Positions 23,850 to 32,996 are shown, counted from the first letter of the stretch. The stretch is 64,000 nucleotides of DNA from Chloroflexota bacterium (GCA_005882135.1 VBDR01000043.1:1-64000); one strand, 5' to 3'. Notes: generated from the sequence alone by a model not told the origin. A program made the numbers and translations.

Positions 23850-24387
23850 CCGGCTCGTCAGGAAGCTCGGGGAGGTCCAGGCTGTTCACGAAGTCGCGAA
23901 AGACGGCAAGCCGCTCTTCGTCGACCACCGTCTCCATCTTGTCCTTGTCGCCCTCGGCCTCGTCGGCCTCCGGGATGATGCCGGCCGAGTCCATCACCTC
24001 CGAGGCGACGAAGATCGGGCACTCGACGCGGACGGCGAGCGCGATGGCGTCCGACGGCCGGGCGTCGAAGTCGAGGTCGCGGCCGTTCTGCTTGACGTAC
24101 AGGCGCGCGTAGAACACCTGGTCGGCCAGCCGCGTGACGACGATGCGCTTGATGCTGATGCCCAGATCCCCGAAGGCGGTCGCCATCAGGTCATGGGTGA
24201 GCGGCCGGCCAAGCGTGTTGCCTGAGATCTTGGTCGCGATCGCCTGGGCCTCGAACGAGCCGATCCAGATCGGGAGGTAGCGATCGGCTTCCTTCTCTTT
24301 GAGGATGACCAGGTGCTGGGCGGTCGGCATGTGGATGCGGATGCTGTCCACGGACACCTCGATGAGGTTTTTCATCCTCGGACCCAT
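23791..24387 (-). CDS. Bifunctional nuclease family protein (DUF151)
   Basis: A 198-residue DUF151/BFN protein: YLPIWIGSFEAQAIA, RPLTHDLMATAF, DFDARPSDAIALAVR and FVASEVMD are all diagnostic. Some plant and Mycobacterium relatives are reported to have nuclease activity. The C-terminus is an acidic then Pro/Gly-rich tail that extends past the domain and overlaps the MgtC start. The likelier start may be the second Met (MKNLIEVSVD, 24375). Confidence 0.9.
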   Translation of the reverse strand: MGPRMKNLIEVSVDSIRIHMPTAQHLVILKEKEADRYLPIWIGSFEAQAIATKISGNTLGRPLTHDLMATAFGDLGISIKRIVVTRLADQVFYARLYVKQNGRDLDFDARPSDAIALAVRVECPIFVASEVMDSAGIIPEADEAEGDKDKMETVVDEERLAVFRDFVNSLDLPELPDEPGAKDEPGAQDRPGGRPGRG

Positions 24388-24460
24388 TCTACCCTTCGGT
24401 CCTTCACGTCCCTCCTATTTGAACGCGCGCGCCCCCTCAAGGTGACGTTCGGCGCCTACG

Positions 24461-24466
24461 TAGAAT
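24461..24466 (+). promoter_or_regulatory. -10 hexamer of polA (leaderless)
   Basis: TAGAAT ends only 6 nt before the polA GTG and there is no Shine-Dalgarno. The same hexamer precedes uvrB and uvrC at similar distance. Confidence 0.45.
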
Positions 24467-24472
24467 CCGAAC

Positions 24473-27160
24473 GTGGCGAAGGGACGACGCGGGCGCCTCA
24501 TCCTGATCGACGCCCACAGCCTGATCTATCGGGCATTTTTTGCCCTGCCGCCGATGAGCACCTCGGACGGCCGGGTCACCAATGCCGTCTACGGCTTCAC
24601 CTCGATGCTGGCGATCGTGCTGGCGTCGCGACCCGAGTACGCCATCGCCGCCTTCGATCTTGGCAAACCCACATTTCGCTCCCAGGAATATGAGCAGTAC
24701 AAAGCCGGAAGGCGCGCCATGCCCGACGACCTGCGACCGCAGATGGACATGGTGCGCGAGGTGCTCGAGGCGTTCTCGATCCCCATCCATGGCGTCGAAG
24801 GCTTCGAAGCCGACGACGTCATCGGCACGCTTGCCCGCATCGGCGAAGAGCGAGGCCACTCGGTCACGATCGTCTCCGGCGACCTCGACTGCTTGCAGCT
24901 CGTCACCGAGTCGGTGGAGGCTCTTGTGCCTCGCCGAGGCATCACCGACACCTTCGTCTACGGCCCCGACCAGGTGCGGCAGCGTTACGGCTTCGAGCCG
25001 CCGCAGCTCGTCGATTTCAAAGCGCTGCGCGGCGACACCTCGGACAACATCCCGGGCGTGCCGGGCGTCGGCGACAAGACGGCCGCCAAGCTGATCCAGG
25101 ACTACGTCAGCGTCGAAGCCCTGCTCGAGCGTGTCGACGAGCTGCCCGAGGGCCGGCTGAAAACCGCACTCAAGGCGAACGTCGACAAGGTCCGGCTGGG
25201 CAAGCGGATGGTGACCATCGTCCGCGACGTGCCGATCGAGCTCGACCTCGAGAAGGCGCGCTGGACGCGCTACGACTATGAGCGGGCCCGGCGGGTCTTT
25301 GACCAGCTCGAGTTCCGGCAGCTGCTCACCCGATTCCCACCCCCTGACCAGGTCCCGGTTCAGCCCAGCCTTACCTTCGAACCGGCGCCGCAGGCGGCGG
25401 GATTGAAAATCGTCGACGATCCGGCGGAGGCGGCCAGCTTGCTCGACGGCTCGCAGGATGTCGGAGTATTCACGTTCACCGAAGGCAGCGGTCGGGGCTG
25501 CCGGATTCTCGGCCTTGGCGTCTCGATGGCCGGCCGTACCTTTTATGTCGCCAAGCCGGAGGCGATGGACGCGGTGGCGAGCACGCTCTCGGGCCGGCCA
25601 ATCTCCGGCCACGACGCCAAGGAGACCGAGCTGGCGCTGCGCTCGCTCGGCGGAGGCAGGCGCGAGTGGGCCTTCAGCACGTTCCTCGCCGCCTACCTGC
25701 TGGGCGCCGGCTCGCGCGATCCGCGGCTCGAAGACCTTGCCCGGGAGTTCCTCGGCATGGAGCTGGTCAGCCCCGAGCAGCTGCTCGGCACCGGGCGGGC
25801 CGCGCGCAAGCCATCAGCCGTCGCCGATCCGGAGGCGGCCGAGTTTGCAGCCCGGCGAGCCGAAGCCATCCTCAATCTCAGACCGCGGCTCGAGGCCGAG
25901 ATGCGCAATCTCGGGGTTGACTACCTCTTCCATGAGATCGAGCTGCCGCTGGCCGGGGTGCTCGCCGATATGGAGTCGGAGGGCGTCGCCATCGACGTGC
26001 CTTACCTCAAAGCGATGCAGGATGAGCTTGGCGCCCAGCTCGCCGCCATCGAGTCCGAAGTGGAGCAGGTCGCCGGCCAGAAGTTCAACCTGAACGCGCC
26101 GCAGCAGCTGGCGAAAGTCCTCTTTGAAGACCTTCGCCTCAAGGTGGGCAAGCGGACCAAGACGGGGTACTCGACCGATGCCGACACGCTGGAGGCGCTG
26201 CGCGACGAGCACCCGATCATCGGCCTGATCCTCGAATATCGGCAGCTCTCGAAGCTGAAGTCGACCTATGTCGACGCGCTGCCGCAGCTGGTCGACCCGC
26301 TGAGCGGTCGCGTGCACACATCGTTCGGCCAGGCCAGCACCGCGACCGGGCGCCTCGCCTCGTCAAACCCGAACCTGATGAACATCCCGATCCGGACCGA
26401 GCTCGGGCAGCGGATACGGCGAGCGTTCAAGGCTGGACGGCCGGACCACGTCATGGTGTCTGCCGACTACTCGCAGATCGAGCTCCGGATCGCCGCCCAT
26501 CTGAGCGGCGATCCGAAATTGCTGGAGGCGTTTGCCGCCGGCCAGGACATCCACACCGCGACCGCGGCCGCCGTGTTCAAGATCCCGATCGAGTCGGTCA
26601 GCGCGGACCAGCGACGGCTCGCCAAGGTGGCGAACTTCGGCTCGATCTACGGCCAGGGCGAGTACGGCCTCTCCCAGCAGCTCGGCATCACCGGCGATGT
26701 CGCGCGGGAGTTTCTCGGTCAGTACTGGTCGACTTACGCGCGGCTGAGGGAGTACCTCGACGACGTGCGCCGCAAGGCGCGTGAGGAAGGTCTCGTGGTC
26801 AGCGCGACCGGTCGCCGGAGAGCGATCCCAGACCTGCGCTCGCCGAACTTCCAGCTGCGCGGCGCGGCCGAGCGCATGGCGATCAACTTTCCGATGCAGT
26901 CGCTGGCGGCGGACATCATCAAGATCGCGATGGTGCGGCTGCATCGGGAAATAGAGGCCGATCAGATCGAAGGCCGCATGCTGCTGCAGGTCCACGACGA
27001 GCTGTTGTTCGAGGTGCCGCGCTCGGAGCTCGACCAGTTTGCGGAGAAGGTGCCCCGGATCATGACGGGCGCCTACGAGCTCGAGACCGGGATCGAGGTC
27101 GAGACCAGAGTCGGCCCGAACTGGGCCGATATGAAAAAGCTCGCGGTCGTGCGTGCCTGA
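24473..27160 (+). CDS. polA: DNA polymerase I
   Basis: An 895-residue DNA polymerase I. Residues 1-290 form the 5'-3' exonuclease (LILIDAHSLIYRAFFALPP, EADDVIGTLA, SGDLDCLQLV, SDNIPGVPGVGDKTA). The middle exonuclease domain lacks recognisable DxE, Exo II and Exo III acidic residues, so proofreading is probably absent. The polymerase domain has motif A DYSQIELRIAAHLS, motif B RRLAKVANFGSIYG and motif C LLQVHDELLFEVP. GTG start close behind a -10 box suggests leaderless transcription. The stop overlaps mutM by 8 bp, linking gap filling to base excision repair. Confidence 0.97.
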   Translation: MAKGRRGRLILIDAHSLIYRAFFALPPMSTSDGRVTNAVYGFTSMLAIVLASRPEYAIAAFDLGKPTFRSQEYEQYKAGRRAMPDDLRPQMDMVREVLEAFSIPIHGVEGFEADDVIGTLARIGEERGHSVTIVSGDLDCLQLVTESVEALVPRRGITDTFVYGPDQVRQRYGFEPPQLVDFKALRGDTSDNIPGVPGVGDKTAAKLIQDYVSVEALLERVDELPEGRLKTALKANVDKVRLGKRMVTIVRDVPIELDLEKARWTRYDYERARRVFDQLEFRQLLTRFPPPDQVPVQPSLTFEPAPQAAGLKIVDDPAEAASLLDGSQDVGVFTFTEGSGRGCRILGLGVSMAGRTFYVAKPEAMDAVASTLSGRPISGHDAKETELALRSLGGGRREWAFSTFLAAYLLGAGSRDPRLEDLAREFLGMELVSPEQLLGTGRAARKPSAVADPEAAEFAARRAEAILNLRPRLEAEMRNLGVDYLFHEIELPLAGVLADMESEGVAIDVPYLKAMQDELGAQLAAIESEVEQVAGQKFNLNAPQQLAKVLFEDLRLKVGKRTKTGYSTDADTLEALRDEHPIIGLILEYRQLSKLKSTYVDALPQLVDPLSGRVHTSFGQASTATGRLASSNPNLMNIPIRTELGQRIRRAFKAGRPDHVMVSADYSQIELRIAAHLSGDPKLLEAFAAGQDIHTATAAAVFKIPIESVSADQRRLAKVANFGSIYGQGEYGLSQQLGITGDVAREFLGQYWSTYARLREYLDDVRRKAREEGLVVSATGRRRAIPDLRSPNFQLRGAAERMAINFPMQSLAADIIKIAMVRLHREIEADQIEGRMLLQVHDELLFEVPRSELDQFAEKVPRIMTGAYELETGIEVETRVGPNWADMKKLAVVRA

Positions 27161-28049
27161 ACTACCCGAGGTCGAGACCATCGTCGCCGACCTGCGACCG
27201 CACCTCCTTGGCCGCACCATCGTCCGCTGCGAGCTGAGCTTTCCGACCATCGTCCGGCACCCCGAGCCGGAAGAGTTCGTCGATGAGGTGGTGGGGATGC
27301 GCATCAAGGCCGTGGGGCGGCGAGGCAAATACATCCTCATCGCGCTTGGAACGTCGAATACTGGCCCCTCCGGCGGAGCCCCTCCGGCGGCTTCGCCGCC
27401 ACCTCCCCATGAATGGGGAGGAGCTGACCTGATGCTGGTGGTGCATCTTGGGATGACTGGGCAGCTGCGGCTGGTTGACGCTGTCGCGCCGCTCGCCAAT
27501 CACACGCACGCGGTCTTCTTCCTCGACGACGGCCGCCAGCTTCGCTACCGCGACCCACGCCGTTTCGGTCGCCTGCTGCTGGGCGCGGAAGAGGCGTTGC
27601 TCTCATCGAAGAAGATGCCAGTGCTTGGGCCGGAGCCGATCGACCCCGGGTTTGCGGCCGAAGAGCTTTACCGCCGGCTCCGCAAGAGGCGGGCGCCGCT
27701 CAAGGCGGTGCTGCTCGACCAGGGCGCCGTTGCGGGCGTCGGCAACATCTACGCCGACGAGTCGCTGCACCGTGCGCGCCTGCGACCAGATCGCATCGCC
27801 GGCACGGTGAGCAGGAAATCGGCGCGGCGCCTCCACGAGTCGCTGCGCGAGTCTCTTCAGATCGCGATCGCAAACCGCGGCAGCTCCGTCGACACCTACC
27901 GAGACGCCTGGGGCGAGGTCGGCGGCCAGCAGGAAAAGCTGCTCGTCTACGGACGCGCGGGCGAGCCCTGCTTCACGTGCGGCCGACCGCTGAGCGCGAT
28001 CCGCATCGCCGGCCGCACGACCGTCTTCTGCCGCCGTTGCCAGCACTAG
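27153..28049 (+). CDS. mutM: Formamidopyrimidine-DNA glycosylase with repeat-derived insertion
   Basis: Fpg/MutM, 298 aa, removing oxidised purines and nicking by beta/delta elimination. Catalytic Pro and Glu follow the initiator (xPELPEVE), the HLGMTGQL motif, DPRRFGR, GVGNIYADESLHRARL and the C-terminal zinc finger CFTCGRPL...FCRRC are intact. Residues about 69-91, rich in Pro and Gly, have no counterpart in the family and coincide exactly with a palindromic repeat at 27362-27421. The insertion lies just before the strand holding LVVHLGMTG, probably in a surface turn, and keeps the frame. GTG start overlapping polA by 8 bp. Confidence 0.95.
   Translation: MPELPEVETIVADLRPHLLGRTIVRCELSFPTIVRHPEPEEFVDEVVGMRIKAVGRRGKYILIALGTSNTGPSGGAPPAASPPPPHEWGGADLMLVVHLGMTGQLRLVDAVAPLANHTHAVFFLDDGRQLRYRDPRRFGRLLLGAEEALLSSKKMPVLGPEPIDPGFAAEELYRRLRKRRAPLKAVLLDQGAVAGVGNIYADESLHRARLRPDRIAGTVSRKSARRLHESLRESLQIAIANRGSSVDTYRDAWGEVGGQQEKLLVYGRAGEPCFTCGRPLSAIRIAGRTTVFCRRCQH
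27362..27421. repeat. Palindromic element inserted in frame within mutM
   Basis: Two CCCCTCCGGCGG-type units, then GGCGGC-TTC-GCCGCC (27386-27400), then CCTCCCCATGAATGGGGAGG (27402-27421). Sequence and order match intergenic copies at 4350 and 32724. It is translated as about 23 low-complexity residues. Confidence 0.9.
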
Positions 28050-28074
28050 AGGCCCGGGCGGAGCCCCTCGACCC

Positions 28075-28731
28075 GTGCCTCTAGTCCCCCGCCTCGTTGC
28101 GATCGGCGTGCTGAGCGTTGGTTTCGTCACCCTGACAATCGCCATTACAGCCGGCGCATTCACCGGCCTGGACCTGCAGGTCGCGCAGGCCATGCACGAC
28201 GCATGGGCGCCGCCGCTGCATCCGCTCTTCCAGCTGGTCGCCGAGCTCGGCAGCATCGAGCTGACGACGATCCTGATGCTCGCCCTCACGGTGTATCTGT
28301 GGCGCGCCGGTTTCGGATCGGACGCGCTGGTGTTCATCGTGTTCATCGCGGGCTTGGCGTTCGAGCTCTTCTACAGGCTCAACCTGCACCATCCGGGTCC
28401 ACCGCGATCTCTTTCCGAAGCCGACGGCCCCAGCATCAGCCAGCTGTTCCCGGCAGCCAGCACGGGGAACAGCTTTCCCAGCGGCCACATGCTGCGCACC
28501 GTGATCGTGTACGGGCTGCTCGCTTTTGTGATTCGACGGCTGTCGACATCGCCGCGCATCCGCACGCTCGCCGCCGCCGGCGCGATCATCGTCATCGTCC
28601 TGATGGCGGTCGATCGGCTTTATCTCGATGTCCATTGGGAATCGGATGTGATCGGCGGGCTGATCCTCGGCTCGATTGCGCTTCTCGCCGGGACCGTCTG
28701 GCTCGACCGCCCGCGAAAAGCTGACAATTAG
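28075..28731 (+). CDS. PAP2-family membrane phosphatase
   Basis: A 218-residue integral membrane protein with five or six predicted helices and the phosphatidic-acid-phosphatase type 2 motifs SFPSGHM and DRLYLDVHWESDVIGG. The first motif (KxxxxxxRP) is only weakly represented, near YRLNLHHPGPP, so catalytic competence is likely but not certain. Relatives dephosphorylate phosphatidic acid, undecaprenyl diphosphate or phosphatidylglycerol phosphate on the outer face of the membrane. GTG start, 25 bp after mutM. Confidence 0.87.
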   Translation: MPLVPRLVAIGVLSVGFVTLTIAITAGAFTGLDLQVAQAMHDAWAPPLHPLFQLVAELGSIELTTILMLALTVYLWRAGFGSDALVFIVFIAGLAFELFYRLNLHHPGPPRSLSEADGPSISQLFPAASTGNSFPSGHMLRTVIVYGLLAFVIRRLSTSPRIRTLAAAGAIIVIVLMAVDRLYLDVHWESDVIGGLILGSIALLAGTVWLDRPRKADN

Positions 28732-28737
28732 TCAGGC

Positions 28738-29070
28738 ATGGGGGAAAAGGCGGTCTTGATCATGGTCACCACCGGCGGGCGGGACGATGCGGAGCGACTC
28801 GGCGAAGCGTTGGTGGTCGAGCACCTGGCCGCGTGCTGTTCCGTGGTGCCGACCGTCCATTCCTTTTATTACTGGGACGATCAGCTCCAGCGTGAGCACG
28901 AGGCGCTGCTCCTGGTCAAGACGCTGGAATCTCGCGCTTCCGCCGTGCTCGAGTACGTGCGCAGCCACCACAGCTACGAGCTGCCGGAGATCCTTCAGGT
29001 GCCGATCGAAGGCGGCTCGTCCGCGTATCTGAACTGGCTCGAAAAGCAAGTCGCCCAACCCAGCGGGTAA
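28738..29070 (+). CDS. cutA: Divalent-cation tolerance protein CutA
   Basis: A 110-residue CutA1 protein, a trimeric ferredoxin-like-fold family. The motifs are LVVEHLAACCSVVP, SFYYWDDQLQREHEALLLVKT and HSYELPEILQVPIEGGS, and length is standard. In E. coli CutA is implicated in copper tolerance; the general role is unsettled. Start ATG lies 6 bp after the PAP2 stop. Confidence 0.93.
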   Translation: MGEKAVLIMVTTGGRDDAERLGEALVVEHLAACCSVVPTVHSFYYWDDQLQREHEALLLVKTLESRASAVLEYVRSHHSYELPEILQVPIEGGSSAYLNWLEKQVAQPSG

Positions 29071-29111
29071 CCCTCAAGCAACCACTTAGACTGCGGGAAA
29101 AAGGAGGGCGG

Positions 29112-31334
29112 GTGGCGACTGCTGTCACAGATCCAAGCGATCCCAGCGGCTCCAAGCGCCGCCGCCGCCGTGGGCGCCGCGATGCCCGCACCCCCGTGAC
29201 CTCGAACGGAGAGAACGGCGCGCCGAAGGCAGCAGACGAGACGGCCGTAGCCGTGATCGAAGTCACGGCGCCCGTGGCCGCGCCGGCGCCGGCGCCACCC
29301 GAGGTCGATGAGTTCCGGGACCTGCTCGGTCAGGCTGTGGGCCTTCGTCTCGACGCGGTGTCACGCGAGTTCGGGGGCAGGGACGAGATGCACGTGACGG
29401 CCCTGCGCAACGTCACGCTGGACGTCGGCCCCTGTGAGTACGTGGCCATCATCGGGCCTTCGGGCTGCGGCAAGAGCACGCTGCTCTCGCTCATGGGCGG
29501 GCTCGACCGGCCGACCTCGGGTCACGTCTACGGAGCGGGTCTGCCGCTGGGCGAGCTGCCGGACCGCCACCTCTCGGACTACCGCCTCCAGCGCGTCAGC
29601 ACCATCTTTCAGACGTTCAACCTCATCCCGTCGATGACTGTCGAGGACAACGTCGCGCTGCCTCTGACGCTCGCGGGCGTGGAGGTGGAGGAGAGGCGTA
29701 AGCGCGCGCGGCATCTGCTCGACCTCGTCGGCCTCGAAAACCGAGCGACGACTCGCGCCGGCCGCCTCTCCGGAGGCGAGCAGCAGAAGGTCGCGGTGGC
29801 ACGGGCGCTGGCCAACCGGCCGGGCCTGATCCTGGCCGACGAACCGACCGGCAGCCTGGACTCGACCGCCGGCGAGGGTGTGCTCAGCCTGCTCGACGAC
29901 TTGAACCGCCGCGGGGCGACGGTGGTGCTCGTCACGCACGACCCGGAGGTTGCGCGCCACGCGCGGCGCGTGATCCGGATGATCGATGGCCGCGCGGTCG
30001 AGCTGGATGCCGGCAAGCCGACGGTGCGAACCCAGGAGCCGGTCGACCCGCCGGCACGGATGCACTGGCGGGACACGGTGAAGGTGGGTCTTGGCAGCGC
30101 CGGGAGGCGCCCGCTGCGCGCGACGCTGACCACGACCGGCGTCGCGATCGGCATCGCCGCGCTGAGCCTGATCGTCGCCCTTGCCGGTGGCCTGCAGCAG
30201 GCGCTCGACGCGCCGGCGCTGGCGACGAGCCAGGTCCACCAGGTCGCGGTCTTTCCGTTCGCCGACGCGCCGGTGCCGGCCTTCGACAGTCCAACTCTGG
30301 CCACGCTGGCGCAGCTGCCGCATGTGCGGGCGGCCTGGGGCCAGATCGGGATGACCGGCACGTTCAGCGCCGGCCCGTCGCTTGGCGCCGGCAACGCCTC
30401 CGGGGCAACACCCGCGGGAGCGTTGGTCTCGCTGCCGCCGCTCCGGTCATCGAGCGCGCTGCCCTCGCTCGCGGCGGGCCGCCTGCCGAGCTCGGACGCG
30501 GCGTCTGAGGTCCTGCTGACCGATAGCGAGGCGGTGGCCCTCGGCTACAGGTCGCCGCCCGGGGCGGTCGGCACCCACGTGAAGTTCAGCGCCACGTACG
30601 GCGATCTCGTGCCGTCGCTTGCGCGCAACAAAGTGTCGCAGCCCGTGCCACTGAATGTCCTGGTGGTCGGGATCGTGTCCAACAACTACATCCCCGCCGG
30701 CGCGCCAGGCGCGCTGGCGCCGTATGGATTGATGCGCGGCTACTGGTCCGCCCTGGCCCAGTCGAGCTCCTGGAAGGGTGGGGAGTACACGGGCATCACA
30801 CTGCTCGCGGACTCGGGCCTCTCCGTGGAAACTCTTCGCCGGCGCGTCGAAGCCCTGGGCTTCCAGTCGCAGACCTTCGGCGACCAGTTCCGAAACTTCG
30901 AGGACCTCCTGGGCAAGCTCCGCGTGGCGTTGCTCGGGCTGGCGCTGGTCGCCCTGCTGCTTTCCTGTCTGGGGATCGCCAACACGATGTACACCGCGGT
31001 GCTCGAGCGGACGAAGGAGATCGGCGTTCTCAAAGCGCTGGGCGCGCGATCGCGCGACGTGCTGCTGCTCTTCATCGCCGAGGCGGCGGGCATCGGCTTC
31101 GCGGGCGGTCTCGTGGGTGTGCTGATCGCGGTCGGCCTCGGCCGGCTCGGGAACGCCGCGGTCGACCGCCTGACGCAATCGGTCAGCGCCACCGCCTTTG
31201 ACGTCTTCCGCACCGACGTGCCTGTCCTGCTGGTGGCCGTGATGCTCGCTGTCGTGCTGAGCACCATCAGCGGCCTGCTGCCTGCCTTGCGGGCCGCGCG
31301 TCAGGACCCATCCCGTGCTCTGCGTTACGAATGA
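29112..31334 (+). CDS. MacB-like ABC transporter, ATPase fused to FtsX permease
   Basis: A 740-residue single-chain transporter. Residues 1-75 are a disordered Arg/Ala/Pro-rich extension including RRRRRGRRD. Residues about 80-300 form a LolD/MacB-type ATPase: Walker [12 protein letters not shown], signature [15 protein letters not shown], Walker [13 protein letters not shown], and VLVTHDP. From about 320 there is one transmembrane helix, a periplasmic MacB-PCD domain, then three helices with [27 protein letters not shown] typical of FtsX. The protein would work as a homodimer in mechanotransmission or lipoprotein/peptide export. AAGGAGGGCGG precedes the GTG start. No membrane-fusion partner is adjacent. 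Confidence 0.9.
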   Translation: MATAVTDPSDPSGSKRRRRRGRRDARTPVTSNGENGAPKAADETAVAVIEVTAPVAAPAPAPPEVDEFRDLLGQAVGLRLDAVSREFGGRDEMHVTALRNVTLDVGPCEYVAIIGPSGCGKSTLLSLMGGLDRPTSGHVYGAGLPLGELPDRHLSDYRLQRVSTIFQTFNLIPSMTVEDNVALPLTLAGVEVEERRKRARHLLDLVGLENRATTRAGRLSGGEQQKVAVARALANRPGLILADEPTGSLDSTAGEGVLSLLDDLNRRGATVVLVTHDPEVARHARRVIRMIDGRAVELDAGKPTVRTQEPVDPPARMHWRDTVKVGLGSAGRRPLRATLTTTGVAIGIAALSLIVALAGGLQQALDAPALATSQVHQVAVFPFADAPVPAFDSPTLATLAQLPHVRAAWGQIGMTGTFSAGPSLGAGNASGATPAGALVSLPPLRSSSALPSLAAGRLPSSDAASEVLLTDSEAVALGYRSPPGAVGTHVKFSATYGDLVPSLARNKVSQPVPLNVLVVGIVSNNYIPAGAPGALAPYGLMRGYWSALAQSSSWKGGEYTGITLLADSGLSVETLRRRVEALGFQSQTFGDQFRNFEDLLGKLRVALLGLALVALLLSCLGIANTMYTAVLERTKEIGVLKALGARSRDVLLLFIAEAAGIGFAGGLVGVLIAVGLGRLGNAAVDRLTQSVSATAFDVFRTDVPVLLVAVMLAVVLSTISGLLPALRAARQDPSRALRYE

Positions 31335-31344
31335 GTCAGGCCTT

Positions 31345-31463
31345 CGCCCCCACCCGCCCGGCTTCGCCGGGCGACCTCCTCGCATGGTGGGGAGGTGAAG
31401 TGAGCGCCACCCGCCCCCACCCGCCCGGCTTCGCCGGGCGACCTCCCCGCAGGGTGGGGAGGT
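31345..31463. repeat. Tandem duplicate of the palindromic element upstream of moeA
   Basis: Two copies of about 60 bp in direct order, each made of CGCCCCCACCC, GCCCGGC-TTC-GCCGGGC, a core hairpin (31375-31395 and 31442-31462) and the tail GGGGAGGTGAAGTGAG. In the second, that tail is the ribosome-binding site and GTG start of moeA. The first carries the same tail without a following gene. They differ by few bases, so the duplication is recent. Confidence 0.88.
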
Positions 31464-31466
31464 GAA

Positions 31467-32723
31467 GTGAGAGCTTCGACCTATCCCCTGATCGACGCTG
31501 GTGAGGCGGCGGCGTTCGTCCTCGAGCACACGCCCGTCCTCAGCGTCGAGCGTCTCGCCCTGGCCGAGTGCGCGGGGCGCGCGCTGGCCGAGGACCTGGT
31601 CGCAGACGCCCCCCTGCCGGCGTTTCCTTCCAGCGCGGTCGACGGCTTCGCCGTGCGTGCCGCGGACGCGGGCAGGACACTCCGCGTGGTCGGCGAGTCC
31701 GCCGCCGGCCGCCCCTTTGACGGCGCGATCCCGCCCGGCGCGGCGGCCCGCATCCTGACCGGCGGAGCCTTGCCGGACGGCGCGGACTGCGTGGTCATGG
31801 TCGAGGATGTGCAGCTCGCCGAGGACCAGGTCACGGTGCCGCCGTCACTTCGGCCGGGCGCCAACTATCACAAGGTCGGCGACGACGTCCGCGCGGGCGA
31901 TCGGATCCTGACCGCCGGCACGCAGCTGGGCGCGGCCGAAATCGGCATCGCGGCCGCAACAGGTCTGGCCCAGCTGCCGGTGCGCCGCAGGCCGCGCGTG
32001 GCGCTGATGTCGACCGGGGACGAGCTGGTGGAGGTGGGGAAGAGGCTGGGCCGCGGGCAGATCCCCGACTCCAATCGCTGGGCGCTGCTCGCTGCCCTTC
32101 GCGAGGCCGGCGCCGAAGTGCACGTGCTGGGCATCGCGCCCGACGAGCCCGAGCCGCTGCGCCGATTGGTCGTCGACGCGCTCGAGGACGCGGACGCGCT
32201 GGTGACGTCAGGCGGCGTGTCGGTGGGTACGCATGACCTGGTCAAGCCGCTGCTCGAATCGCTGGGCACGGTGCATATCGGCCGGGTCAAGCTCAAGCCG
32301 GGGAAGCCCTTCACATTCGCCACCATCGGCATCCACGCCCCTCTCCCTGACCCTCTCCCCTGGGGGGAGAGGGAAAGAAAAGTTGCTTTCGGGTTGCCCG
32401 GCTTTCCCGTTTCGTCTCTCGTCACCTTTGAGGTCTTCGTGCGGCCCGCGCTGCGCAAGATGCAGGGCTTTGCCCAGGTGCAGAGGCCGACACTGCCGGT
32501 TCGCCTCGCGTACGAAGCGAAACCGACCGCCGACCGGACGGAGTATCAGCGAGTCACGCTGCGGCGCGAGGGACGCGAGCTGGTCGCGGAAACGACCGGC
32601 TCGCAGTCCTCCTCACGGTTGATGTCGCTGGCGGGCGCGCATGCCCTGGTCCGAGTCCCCGCGGGGGAGCAGGGCCTCAAGGCGGGTTCGATCGTGGAGG
32701 CGATGATCCTGGGTCTTCCCTAG
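31467..32723 (+). CDS. moeA: Molybdopterin molybdenumtransferase with repeat-derived insertion
   Basis: MoeA inserts molybdate into molybdopterin. The 418-residue protein shows PAFPSSAVDGFAVRA, RILTGGALPDGADCVVMVE, ALMSTGDELVEVG, QIPDSNRWAL, VTSGGVSVGTHDLVKP, KLKPGKPFTFA and GLPGFPVSSLVTF. Between KPFTFA and GLPGFPVSS, where homologues have a short turn, there are about 16 extra residues (HAPLPDPLPWGERERK) encoded by a palindrome at 32341-32373. The GTG start and its GGGGAGG ribosome-binding site (4 nt spacing) come from another repeat. Works downstream of moaA for the molybdoenzymes in this window. Confidence 0.95.
   Translation: MRASTYPLIDAGEAAAFVLEHTPVLSVERLALAECAGRALAEDLVADAPLPAFPSSAVDGFAVRAADAGRTLRVVGESAAGRPFDGAIPPGAAARILTGGALPDGADCVVMVEDVQLAEDQVTVPPSLRPGANYHKVGDDVRAGDRILTAGTQLGAAEIGIAAATGLAQLPVRRRPRVALMSTGDELVEVGKRLGRGQIPDSNRWALLAALREAGAEVHVLGIAPDEPEPLRRLVVDALEDADALVTSGGVSVGTHDLVKPLLESLGTVHIGRVKLKPGKPFTFATIGIHAPLPDPLPWGERERKVAFGLPGFPVSSLVTFEVFVRPALRKMQGFAQVQRPTLPVRLAYEAKPTADRTEYQRVTLRREGRELVAETTGSQSSSRLMSLAGAHALVRVPAGEQGLKAGSIVEAMILGLP
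32341..32373. repeat. In-frame palindrome of a second type within moeA
   Basis: A CTCTCCCTGA unit is followed by a hairpin with arms CCCTCTCCCC (32351-32360) and GGGGAGAGGG (32364-32373). The arms differ from the main CCTCCCC family, so this is a related but separate repeat type. It is translated within moeA. Confidence 0.8.
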
Positions 32724-32773
32724 CCCCTCCGGCCCGGCCGGCGCTGCGCGCCACCTCCCCATGAATGGGGAGG
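32724..32773. repeat. Palindromic element between moeA and csbD-like gene
   Basis: An AGCCCCTCCGGC unit, a GCGCTGCGCGC hairpin and the core CCTCCCCATGAATGGGGAGG (32754-32773), lying between two convergent genes and ending 4 bp from the stop of the csbD-like gene. Confidence 0.88.
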
Positions 32774-32777
32774 ACAG

Positions 32778-32996
32778 CTACCAGGGTTTGGGTTCCCGGA
32801 CGGATTCCGCCTCGCGCTCGCGGGCTTCCTTGTCCCGCTCTTCGTCGGTCTTCTCGCGGACGTCCTCCCGGATGTCCCGGCCGGCCCGCCGCACCTTGTC
32901 GGCGGCCTGCTCGGCCTTCCCCTTCATCTCTTCCGATCTGTCTCCTGTCAGCTTGCCCTTCAGCTCGTCGGCTTTGCCTTTGATCTCGTCCTTCAT
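32778..32996 (-). CDS. CsbD-family stress-response protein
   Basis: A 72-residue, highly charged protein beginning MKDEIKGKADELKGKLTGD, the CsbD pattern, followed by KGKAEQAADKVRRAGRDIRE. Beyond the domain the tail is almost entirely charged (EKTDEERDKEARERE). CsbD proteins are general-stress proteins of unknown mechanism, often intrinsically disordered. GAGGTTCGG-like sequence precedes the ATG on the minus strand. Confidence 0.88.
   Translation of the reverse strand: MKDEIKGKADELKGKLTGDRSEEMKGKAEQAADKVRRAGRDIREDVREKTDEERDKEAREREAESVREPKPW

Noticed and set aside
25330-25800. polA middle domain as an active proofreading exonuclease
   Set aside because: The DxE and other acidic motifs are not visible; this is common in DNA polymerase I of many bacteria and not remarkable.
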